Below, one piece after another: positions 1-6,338 of a stretch of DNA of 64,000 nucleotides. The DNA comes from Flavobacterium sp. KACC 22763. Its GTDB lineage: Bacteria > Bacteroidota > Bacteroidia > Flavobacteriales > Flavobacteriaceae. The stretch covers positions 2,852,001 through 2,916,000 of the forward strand of contig NZ_CP117879.1 in NCBI RefSeq assembly GCF_028736155.1. Reading direction: 5' to 3'. A program made the position numbers and the translations under genes. The stretch's first letter is position 1; every line of letters starts with the position of its first letter. The notes below the pieces were generated by a model. It did not search any database and was not told the DNA's origin. It saw only the letters and a program-made list of their open reading frames with translations.

Positions 1-2308
1 TTTCATCATGATAATTTTTTATCTGATCCAAAACAAAATCAAGTTTTTCATTTCTTAAATTAGGGTTTTGGCATTCTTTTAATAAAAATTGTAAAATGTC
101 ATAAATTAATATAGATTTATTTTTAAATCTTATATCTCTTATGTTCTTTACCAAATTCTCTACATCTTCAATTTTCTCTTCAAAAGAGGTAGTTTCATTT
201 TGGTTTATTTTCATCATCAATTTATGATCACTGGAAGATAGTGAACCTGGATGAAAGTATGAGACGTATTCTATAAAATCTTCATTTAAATAATCATTTT
301 TGAATAGATATTTAAATAAACTAATGTTAGGATTTACTTTATTTTCAGTAAATTCTTTACCATCAACATTTCTATATATTTTAGATGAATAAACTAGTTC
401 TAAAAAGTGATCAACTCCTTCATTATAATTTTCACATAATTCAAATAAACTTAAATTTTTAATATTTTGCTTTTCATTATTTAAAAAAAGAATTTTTCTT
501 TCTAATAAAGCTATTTTATTTTCATGAAAATCATTAATCAGCTTTACCCTTTTATTATATGTTAATTCACTATCCATTTCATCTTCAACATCTTTAAAAG
601 AAATACCTGAGTTGTGATTTCTAACATAATCATAACTGAACTTAATATTACGAGATTCCTTTATTTTTTCGAAATTTTCATCAGCAATCAGGTTATCACT
701 CAACTTCATCCCCTCTATATCTATAATTTTTTGCAAATGTTTTTCTTCAATTAACACCATCAAATTAAAAATATAAATTTTTCTTAGCTCGTTTACATCT
801 CTCAAAACTTGTTTACTCAATAATTTTTCCAATTCATTCTTTTCTTCAATTTTAGCTTTCAACTGATCGTCAATTTCCACAATAATTTTTTCCAAATCTT
901 TGTCTTTTTTAAAATCTTTTTTAAAAATTCGATGCAGTTTCGATTCATTTTTTTGAATTCTCGCAAAATCATCTGGAAATATGTTTTTGTAAAATATAAT
1001 TGCAAAGAGCTTATTTTTATCAATACTAGGTTTATCAATAATTAAAATCTCATTGTACAATTTAAATTCATTACAAATATTGATAACTGTACGCATGTCA
1101 TACACGTAATTAGAAACTTCGGAAATGAAATTTTTATCTAAAAAACTTTTATTTTCTATGACAACCTCACTTTCATTCTTTTCCTTTTCAAAAAAGCTTT
1201 CTAATTTTAAAAGAAACATATTTTTTGAATTACTATAATCAGTAATTGGTATAACAGGAACAATTATATCAAAAAACTTTGTCTTATCTTCTAAAATTAA
1301 TTCATCTTTTACTGAATAAATAAACTTAACTGGCTGAATAACATCCTTAGACTGTTTAATTAAAATAGAAAGTTCTCTAATTTTAGAATATAATTTGATA
1401 GCTACATCATCACTAAATCTATCAATATCTTCAACAATAACAATATTCGTATTAGTTTTTTCAAAGAAGTAAATTATTTCATCGATGTTTCTATTAAAAA
1501 CAGAAAGATCTTTATCTGTTTTTTCATTAACTATTTCAAGAGTGTTAGGAGTTAATTTTGAGAGTTTTAAATTCTTTATTTTATCAAATGATTTATAAAA
1601 AATATAAAATACTCCAGTAATAAAAAATAATTGTATAAATTCTGTATTTGTGCTAATTCCTTTAAAGAGAATAAGCTTTTTATTAATCCCTTCAAAAAAT
1701 AAAAAAATTAAAGAATAGAACCACAATGTCAGTAAGCATATGAAAATTAATTTTCGAAAAGGCTTAGTAAAATCAATTCTTTTATATGAAGATTCTTTTA
1801 TTTTTATTTTTTTCTCATAATAAAGAATTTGCTGAACTATACTCGTTTCTATTAATTTTTCGTCCGATTTATCATCTTTAAAACTTGCTAGGGAAATATG
1901 TAAATATTCATTACCTCTATTTCTTTTACAAAATTCGTTAATGATTGTGCTTTTACCAGTTCCAAACCCACCAGTTAACGCAATATTTGTTACATTTTCA
2001 TTATGTATTGCAAAAGATAAAGCATCAAGATATTTATTTATCTGATTGTTTCTTGTTTCATTAGGCAAATTTGCAGTCAAATCTTCAAGTGACAATTGAT
2101 TTGTGACTGGATTATCTTTATATAAGATAATTTCAACTTTAGTTAGATAATCAATAGTATTTTTAAACAGTATCTGTAAACACTTAATTAAAAACTCTTT
2201 TAACATTTCAAATTTATCTATTAAGAACTTTTTACTTCTCTTAAAAGACCACATAATTATTAGGATAGCTAATAAAACTAAGATATTTGAGTTTATGTAT
2301 TCTTTCAT
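1..2308 (-). CDS. YobI-like membrane P-loop NTPase (3' end beyond window)
   Basis: An open frame of 769 codons runs from the ATG at 2308 to the left edge without a stop, so the C-terminus is missing. I see a short N-terminal hydrophobic helix (residues 8-20), a Walker A motif GGFGTGKS at 113-120, two further membrane helices near 187-205 and 224-238, and a Walker B-like segment IVIVEDIDRF near 289-298. The rest is charged and helical. Walker A followed by paired helices and then Walker B is the layout of the KAP/YobI class of membrane-anchored NTPases. These are poorly characterised and some lie in defence loci. Base composition is very AT-rich compared with the neighbouring housekeeping genes, which hints at accessory DNA. 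The family call is moderately sure; the function is unknown. Confidence 0.75.
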   Translation of the reverse strand, partial: MKEYINSNILVLLAILIIMWSFKRSKKFLIDKFEMLKEFLIKCLQILFKNTIDYLTKVEIILYKDNPVTNQLSLEDLTANLPNETRNNQINKYLDALSFAIHNENVTNIALTGGFGTGKSTIINEFCKRNRGNEYLHISLASFKDDKSDEKLIETSIVQQILYYEKKIKIKESSYKRIDFTKPFRKLIFICLLTLWFYSLIFLFFEGINKKLILFKGISTNTEFIQLFFITGVFYIFYKSFDKIKNLKLSKLTPNTLEIVNEKTDKDLSVFNRNIDEIIYFFEKTNTNIVIVEDIDRFSDDVAIKLYSKIRELSILIKQSKDVIQPVKFIYSVKDELILEDKTKFFDIIVPVIPITDYSNSKNMFLLKLESFFEKEKNESEVVIENKSFLDKNFISEVSNYVYDMRTVINICNEFKLYNEILIIDKPSIDKNKLFAIIFYKNIFPDDFARIQKNESKLHRIFKKDFKKDKDLEKIIVEIDDQLKAKIEEKNELEKLLSKQVLRDVNELRKIYIFNLMVLIEEKHLQKIIDIEGMKLSDNLIADENFEKIKESRNIKFSYDYVRNHNSGISFKDVEDEMDSELTYNKRVKLINDFHENKIALLERKILFLNNEKQNIKNLSLFELCENYNEGVDHFLELVYSSKIYRNVDGKEFTENKVNPNISLFKYLFKNDYLNEDFIEYVSYFHPGSLSSSDHKLMMKINQNETTSFEEKIEDVENLVKNIRDIRFKNKSILIYDILQFLLKECQNPNLRNEKLDFVLDQIKNYHDE

Positions 2309-2486
2309 AGATAAGCGTTTATTTAAATTTAGAACAGCGAAAGTTATTAATTATATAAGATTTAATCTTACGGTTTTCCTCACTAATTTTAATCTTGTGA
2401 ATTTTCAAATATATATAAACAAAAAGCCTTCAAACCAAGTACAAACCCCTGATTTAAAAGCCAACAAATAATCTGATAATTAAAAC

Positions 2487-3284
2487 TTAAATCCCAAAAA
2501 AGCTTTTAGAATTCCTAGTCGTTTCCTCCACTACTTTAGCTAAAGTAATTCCTTTAAACTGTGCAATTGTTCCAGCAACATACGGCAGAAAAGCAGGTTC
2601 GCAACGGCGTTCGTGGTATTTCTTCAAGAGGCTGTTCGGGACATTTTTAGGAAGCATAAACGGCGCATCGGTTTCAATCATCATTCGGTCGAGCGGTACG
2701 TACTGAATGACTTCTTTTAAATGACTGAAACGTTTGGCATCTGAAATCGCTCCCGTAAAACCCAGATAAAATCCATTATCGAGATAGGTTTTGGCTTCTT
2801 GCAACGTTCCCGTAAAACAATGCACAACGGCTTTTGGCAATTGCGGTAAATAGTCTTTGGTAATATTCATAAAAGAATTGAAAGCGCTTCTTTCGTGCAA
2901 AAACAAAGGTTTCTGTACTTCAATCGCCAATTCTAATTGGGCTTTATAACATTCTTCCTGTTTGTTTCGGGGCGAAAAGTCACGATCAAAATCGAGTCCG
3001 CATTCGCCAACCGAAACTACATGTTTCAGTTCTAATAATTTCCTAAGTTTCGAAATACTCTGCGCATCAAAACTCTTCGCATCATGCGGATGTATTCCCG
3101 CCGTAGCGTACAACACGCCTGGGTATTGTCGCGCAATCTTAGCAGATTCTTCGCTATTTCGTACGCTGGTGCCTGTGAGTATCATTTGCGATACATCGGC
3201 ATCGAGCGCGTCTTGTACGACATCGTCTATGTCGTTTTGGAATTGTTTGTTGGTTAAATTAATTCCGATATCTATGTAATTCAT
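2487..3284 (-). CDS. tatD: TatD family metal-dependent DNase
   Basis: A 265-residue TIM-barrel hydrolase of the amidohydrolase fold. TatD proteins are two-metal 3'-5' exonucleases acting on single-stranded DNA and RNA. The N-terminus IDIGINLTNKQF matches the TatD subfamily proper rather than YcfH or YjjV. Metal or active-site motifs seen are HPH at 65-67, ECGLDFDR near 94, LHERSAF near 129, HCFTGT near 155 and ETDAPF near 204. Length is normal. It is transcribed in the same direction as the partial NTPase but lies 178 bases upstream of it, and is separated from rtcB by about 630 bases of repeats, so it is probably a single-gene unit. Confidence 0.93.
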   Translation of the reverse strand: MNYIDIGINLTNKQFQNDIDDVVQDALDADVSQMILTGTSVRNSEESAKIARQYPGVLYATAGIHPHDAKSFDAQSISKLRKLLELKHVVSVGECGLDFDRDFSPRNKQEECYKAQLELAIEVQKPLFLHERSAFNSFMNITKDYLPQLPKAVVHCFTGTLQEAKTYLDNGFYLGFTGAISDAKRFSHLKEVIQYVPLDRMMIETDAPFMLPKNVPNSLLKKYHERRCEPAFLPYVAGTIAQFKGITLAKVVEETTRNSKSFFGI

Positions 3285-3917
3285 TTTTTTTAAAGTTGCT
3301 AAGGTTCTTAGAGGCTAAGATTCTAAGTTTTTTTTCTCTCTGTTGCCTTAAATTATTTTTTATTTTTTGCCACTAAGGCACTAGGACGCTAAGTTTTTGT
3401 TTTTTAATCTCGCAAAGTCGCGGAGTCGCAAAGTTTTTTTTGTCACAGATTATTAAGATTAAAAGGATTAAAAAAAATCTGCATAATCTGCGAAATCTGC
3501 GTGAAAAAATTCTTTTTGTTTTTTGCCACTAAGGCACTAAGACACAAAGTTTTTTTTATTCTTTGTGTTGGTTATTATTTTTTTAATCTCGCAATCCCGA
3601 TAGCTATAGGGAGCAGAGTCGCTAAGTTTTTTTAGCCACAGATTATTAAGATTAAAAGGATTATTTTAAAATCTGCTGAATCTGCAATCCCGATAGCTAT
3701 CGGGAGCGTGAAAAAATCTTTAATCACACAGTTTGTCATCCTGAGGAACGAAGGATCACATCCAATATTCCTCAAAGAGAATCGCCAATCTTTGTAGAGT
3801 CTCTTGTGTGATCCTTCGTTCCTCAGGATGACAAACTGGGCGTTAGACGCACTGCAGTGCGCCTCTACACTGAAAACTGTGACCGAGACTGAACACTAAA
3901 AAACTGATCACTGACCA
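3285..3917. other. repeat-rich intergenic stretch
   Basis: No gene is seen. The stretch is a mosaic of degenerate words: several versions of a GCCACTAAGGCACTAAG / CGCAAAGTCGCTAAG unit, two versions of a GATTATTAAGATTAAAAGG unit followed by AATCTGC repeats, and two copies of CCCGATAGCTATCGGGA-type palindromes (3596-3612 degenerate, 3692-3706). The long inverted repeat at 3730-3837 also lies here. Such words recur in intergenic DNA of flavobacteria and I infer no coding function. Confidence 0.7.
3730..3837. repeat. long inverted repeat (GTCATCCTGAGGAACGAAGG type)
   Basis: Perfect 31-base arms at 3730-3760 and 3807-3837 enclose a 46-base loop that contains the word CAATCTTTG. The same word sits in the loop of the elements at 5501-5673 and, in shorter form, 39456-39589, so these belong to one family of mobile-looking intergenic palindromes. 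It lies between rtcB and tatD and could also act as a terminator hairpin for rtcB, although no T-run follows directly. Confidence 0.8.
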
Positions 3918-5339
3918 CTAGTCCTCACGACTTCCATCATCTGCCATTCTAACCAGTTTAGGCGTAAACTTCGCTACCACATCCACCAAATCCTGCTGCG
4001 CTTCCATGACCTGATTGATATCTTTATACGCCATTGGGGCTTCGTCTAGACCTGCTCCGATAAGCGTAACGCCATGATCTCTCAGGATGGATTTCATTTC
4101 GGTTTGTGTAATGTTTTTTATGGCTTGAGTTCTGCTCATTTGTCTTCCTGCTCCATGCGAAGCCGAATTAATGGCGTTCTCCTCGCCTTTTCCTCTCACC
4201 AAAAATCCCGGTGCGGTCATACTTCCCGGAATGATTCCCATAACGCCTTTTCCGGCTGGGGTTGCTCCTTTTCTATGTACAATCACTTCTTCGCCGTTCC
4301 AGATTTCTTTCCAGGCGAAATTATGGTGGTTTTCGACTTTGGCTAAAATAGTTGCACCTAGAGCGCGTTCCATTTTGTTATGGATAATCTCGTGACAAGC
4401 CGAAGCGTAATCTCCCGCCAAATTCATCGCCAGCCAGTATTCTTGTCCTAATTGCGAATTCATATCCAGATACGCTAAGTTTTTGGCTACTTCTGGAAGT
4501 TTACATTCGTCTTTGGCGATTTTAGTATAATGTCCCGCAATAGTTGCTCCCATTCCGCGTGAACCGGAATGCGTTAACAAAGCGACGTATTTTCCTTTTG
4601 GAATATTTAAAACGGCATCGTCTTGCGCAAATTCCATGATTCCGAACTCCACAAAATGATTTCCACCACCCGAAGATCCTAATTGTGACCAGGCTTTATC
4701 TTTCAAGTTCTTCACAAACGGATTCATATTGAACGTTTCATTCTCCAAAACCGCATGATCTGATTTGTATTGACCGTGAAATCCGTGGCCCGCTCCAAAA
4801 ATAGAATTCGCTATTAATTCTCTTTTGAATTTAGCTTCGTTTTCAAAGTAAAAATCTTCGGGAATATCATAAACCGACAATGCCATTCTACACCCAATAT
4901 CAACCCCAACACCATACGGAATAATGGCATTTTTTGTGGCTAAAACTCCGCCAATCGGTAATCCGTAACCTTGGTGCGCGTCTGGCATTAAAGCTCCGGC
5001 AACTGTCACAGGAAGCTTCATGGCAACTTCCATCTGTTTTCTGGCTCCGTCTTCGATATGATCTAATCCGTAAGCCGAATACGCATTCGGAGTTTGATTT
5101 AAAGCAATGAAATCTTCTGGTTTTTCATTCGATTTTTCGATTAAAGCCACAGCTAGTTTGCTGAAGATTTTATCGTCTATATAGTTTTCTGGAGCTTCTA
5201 AGACGTTTTTGAAATTTGCAATCATTTCGTCTCTTGTGAATCCGTTTCGTTTGCTGTTTATTTTTAAGGCGATTCCGATTATTTTTCCTTCTGGGAATCC
5301 TAATTCTAATATATCTGTACCGTTTATTTGTGTTTTCAT
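3918..5339 (-). CDS. rtcB: RtcB family RNA-splicing/repair ligase
   Basis: RtcB joins 2',3'-cyclic-phosphate or 3'-phosphate RNA ends to 5'-OH ends using GTP and Mn2+, repairing cleaved tRNA and other RNAs. Counting from the ATG at 5339 (473 aa), I see PDAHQGYGLPIGG near 119-131, the metal-binding DIGC at 147-150, GGGNHFVEF at 224-232, HSGSRG at 257-262, and SHGAGRQ at 394-400, whose histidine is the guanylylated residue. The frame could extend to a TTG at 5360, but those seven codons come from repeat DNA, so I prefer the ATG. It is the last gene of a minus-strand series rsr, Y-like RNAs, rtcB. No archease or RtcA is seen nearby. Confidence 0.96.
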   Translation of the reverse strand: MKTQINGTDILELGFPEGKIIGIALKINSKRNGFTRDEMIANFKNVLEAPENYIDDKIFSKLAVALIEKSNEKPEDFIALNQTPNAYSAYGLDHIEDGARKQMEVAMKLPVTVAGALMPDAHQGYGLPIGGVLATKNAIIPYGVGVDIGCRMALSVYDIPEDFYFENEAKFKRELIANSIFGAGHGFHGQYKSDHAVLENETFNMNPFVKNLKDKAWSQLGSSGGGNHFVEFGIMEFAQDDAVLNIPKGKYVALLTHSGSRGMGATIAGHYTKIAKDECKLPEVAKNLAYLDMNSQLGQEYWLAMNLAGDYASACHEIIHNKMERALGATILAKVENHHNFAWKEIWNGEEVIVHRKGATPAGKGVMGIIPGSMTAPGFLVRGKGEENAINSASHGAGRQMSRTQAIKNITQTEMKSILRDHGVTLIGAGLDEAPMAYKDINQVMEAQQDLVDVVAKFTPKLVRMADDGSRED

Positions 5340-5392
5340 TTTTTCTTTTTTAAGGGGCAAAGGTCCTGAGGTTCATAGGTGCAAAGGTTTCT

Positions 5393-5420
5393 TACTGCTT
5401 CGCATTTATTTTACGTAGTT
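5393..5420 (-). promoter_or_regulatory. degenerate copy of the rsr-locus palindrome upstream of rtcB
   Basis: CGCATTTATTTTACGTAGT at 5401-5419 matches the right two thirds of the 7921-7945 palindrome at 16 of 19 bases. TACTG at 5393-5397 supplies the outer left arm with a three-base insertion between. A TTTG follows 36 bases in from the upstream edge on the minus strand, against 37 in the two strong copies. The site is about 54 bases before the rtcB ATG. The surrounding DNA is repeat-rich, so chance is possible. Confidence 0.35.
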
Positions 5421-5500
5421 TTTTCTATTTTTTTTTGCTCAGCGAAGACATATTTCTCGCAAAGTCGCTAAGACGCAAAGTTTTTATTTAAAGTAATTAA

Positions 5501-5673
5501 CACGCTGTTTGTCATTTCGACATAAGGAGACTCGAGCGATAGTGAACAGGCGAAGCAAATCTTCGCAAGTAACTCCGCAATCAAAATCACCAATCTTTGT
5601 CGAGCTTCTCGTGGAAATTTGCTTCGCCTGTTCGCTATCGCTCGAGTCTCGTTCCTCGAAATGACAAGCTGTG
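5501..5673. repeat. long inverted repeat between Y-like RNAs and rtcB
   Basis: Arms of about 57-60 bases (5501-5560 and 5617-5673) pair with a few mismatches. They contain GTCATTTCGA, ACTCGAGCGATAG and GGCGAAGCAAAT. The loop contains CCAATCTTTGT as in the 3730-3837 element. The flanks at 5430-5490 carry the CGCAAAGTCGCTAAGACGC word. In an rsr-RNA-rtcB transcript this would be a very long hairpin that might limit read-through into rtcB. Confidence 0.85.
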
Positions 5674-5722
5674 TCTTTAATTTTATTTAATTGATGTTTT
5701 CAACATTCATTTTTTAATTTTT

Positions 5723-5793
5723 AAAAGAGGTAACACTTAGGAATGGTCTAATTTTCTTGGAACGAAGTAACCATTTCCTGACGACACTCTTTT
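5723..5793 (-). ncRNA. Y-RNA-like small RNA, copy 5 (minimal stem)
   Basis: Outer helix AAAAGAG (5793-5787) pairs with CTCTTTT (5729-5723). The invariant TGTCGTC follows, then the inner strand AGGAAATGG (5779-5771), which pairs with CCATTCCT (5746-5739) with one bulged A. TTACTTCG then leads into a 16-base loop. The 3' strand carries AAGTGTTAC, with the conserved TTAC at its end. It is about 71 nt and has no tRNA-like part. The helix sequences are unlike those of the sister copies yet remain complementary. Ends are predicted from the helices only. Confidence 0.7.
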
Positions 5794-5795
5794 TT

Positions 5796-5880
5796 TAAGA
5801 GCAATATTCTATAAGCGACTTTTAGGATTCGAACCTAATATTATCATGCCGCGAAGTAGCGCTTAATAGACGGCATCTTA
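5796..5880 (-). ncRNA. Y-RNA-like small RNA, copy 4 (T-arm only)
   Basis: Outer helix TAAGA (5880-5876) pairs with TCTTA (5800-5796). The 5' motif is TGCCGT, a one-base variant of TGTCGT. The inner strand TATTAAGCG (5868-5860) pairs with CGCTTATA (5817-5810). CTACTTCG follows. The insert holds a perfect T-arm: TTAGG (5838-5834), loop TTCGAAT, CCTAA (5826-5822). No acceptor or D-arm is visible. The 3' strand ends in ATTGC before the outer helix. An alternative hairpin pairs ATGCCG (5876-5871) with CGGCAT (5851-5846). About 85 nt. Confidence 0.72.
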
Positions 5881-5885
5881 TTTTT

Positions 5886-5956
5886 TGAAAAAGTAATAAT
5901 TTATAAGAGTTAATATTCAACCTAAACGAAGTAGCTCTCATACACGACATTTTTCA
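5886..5956 (-). ncRNA. Y-RNA-like small RNA, copy 3 (minimal stem)
   Basis: Outer helix TGAAAAA (5956-5950) pairs with TTTTTCA (5892-5886). TGTCGT follows. The inner strand ATGAGAG (5941-5935) pairs with CTCTTAT (5909-5903) with one G-U pair. CTACTTCG then leads into a 17-base loop containing GGTTGAAT, which could be a decayed T-loop. The 3' strand AAATTATTAC ends with the shared TTAC. About 71 nt, with no complete tRNA-like arms. Confidence 0.7.
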
Positions 5957-5962
5957 GTTTTT

Positions 5963-6098
5963 AAAAAGAAGTAAAAAGCAATAAGAGAAACGGGGCTTGT
6001 CTTGCCAGAGTCGAACTGGATAACCTTGCTGATTTTACAACTTCGCTATTCCTCCCCAAATTTGAGACGAAGTAACTCTTATTTACGACATTCTTTTT
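5963..6098 (-). ncRNA. Y-RNA-like small RNA, copy 2 (D-like and T-like arms in normal order)
   Basis: Outer helix AAAAAGAA (6098-6091) pairs perfectly with TTCTTTTT (5970-5963). TGTCGTA follows. The inner helix is AATAAGAG (6083-6076) with CTCTTATT (5987-5980), then TTACTTCG. The about 80-nt insert is closed by GGGG and CCCC. It holds a D-arm-like TAGCGA...TCAGCA segment followed by a T-arm (CCAG, loop TTCGACT, CTGG). No anticodon arm is present and the acceptor is short. CGAAG in the D-like segment could instead pair with the conserved CTTCG. About 136 nt. Confidence 0.75.
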
Positions 6099-6105
6099 TA
6101 TTTTT

Positions 6106-6256
6106 AAAACAAGGCAACAAACGATAAGTGAAATTTACGTGCTCTACCACTGAGCTACACTTCCTTTTATATTTTTTTTCTTGCGGAAGTGGCGGGGCTC
6201 GAACCCGCGACCACGTCGTTAACAGCGAAGTAACACTTATCTACGACACTTGTTTT
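6106..6256 (-). ncRNA. Y-RNA-like small RNA, copy 1, with circularly permuted tRNA-like module
   Basis: Outer helix AAAACAAG (6256-6249) pairs with CTTGTTTT (6113-6106). TGTCGTA follows. The inner helix is GATAAGTG (6241-6234) with CACTTATC (6130-6123), then TTACTTCG. The insert is a tRNA read in permuted order. The order is CTGTTAACGACG (an Asn-like anticodon-loop relic), T-arm GCGGG/TTCGAGC/CCCGC (6208-6192), acceptor strand CACTTCC (6191-6185), an A-rich linker, acceptor strand GGAAGTG (6164-6158), then D-arm GCTC/AGTGGTA/GAGC (6155-6141). The acceptor pairs 7 of 7, and CGT (6139-6137) pairs with ACG (6216-6214) where the anticodon stem would lie. This is the YrlA-type arrangement. About 151 nt; first RNA after rsr. 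Confidence 0.85.
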
Positions 6257-6303
6257 TTATTCTATTTTCAATGAACTTATTTCTTTTACAAATATTCAAA
6301 TCA

Positions 6304-6328
6304 TACTGCGCAATTATTTTGCGCAGTA
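6304..6328 (-). promoter_or_regulatory. palindromic operator/promoter module of the Y-RNA array
   Basis: Perfect 10-base arms TACTGCGCAA and TTGCGCAGTA surround TTATT. It starts 11 bases after the rsr stop and lies 48 bases before the first RNA. On the minus strand it is followed at fixed distance by TTTG (offset 12-15) and AAGAAATAA (offset 19-27), exactly as at 7921-7945. No T-run follows, so it is not a simple terminator. Confidence 0.7.
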
Positions 6329-6338
6329 GATTGAAAGT

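Noticed and set aside
2962..3279. Open frames antisense to tatD, rtcB, SulP, menE and other genes.
   Set aside because: They lack coding character, have no conserved motifs and are shadows of the well-supported genes on the opposite strand.
5340..5360. Upstream extension of rtcB to a TTG start.
   Set aside because: The seven extra residues come from repeat-derived DNA, while the ATG at 5339 gives the usual N-terminus of the family.
5821..6220. Several tRNA-like signatures (T-loops TTCGAAT, TTCGACT, TTCGAGC and a perfect D-arm) suggest a tRNA gene cluster.
   Set aside because: No segment forms a complete tRNA in normal order. The pieces are permuted or lack an anticodon arm and lie inside conserved stem-forming units, so they are tRNA-like domains of Y-type RNAs.
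5723..6256. Repeated CGAAGTAR motifs (5763, 5852, 5927, 6068, 6226) as a CRISPR-like array.
   Set aside because: Spacing ranges from about 75 to 158 bases, the repeats are only eight bases, no cas genes are present, and each repeat sits at a fixed place within a covarying RNA structure.
6304..6328. The palindrome after rsr as an ordinary rho-independent terminator.
   Set aside because: No T-run follows on the minus strand, and the same palindrome with the same downstream bases stands in the 5' region of rsr, where a terminator makes no sense.
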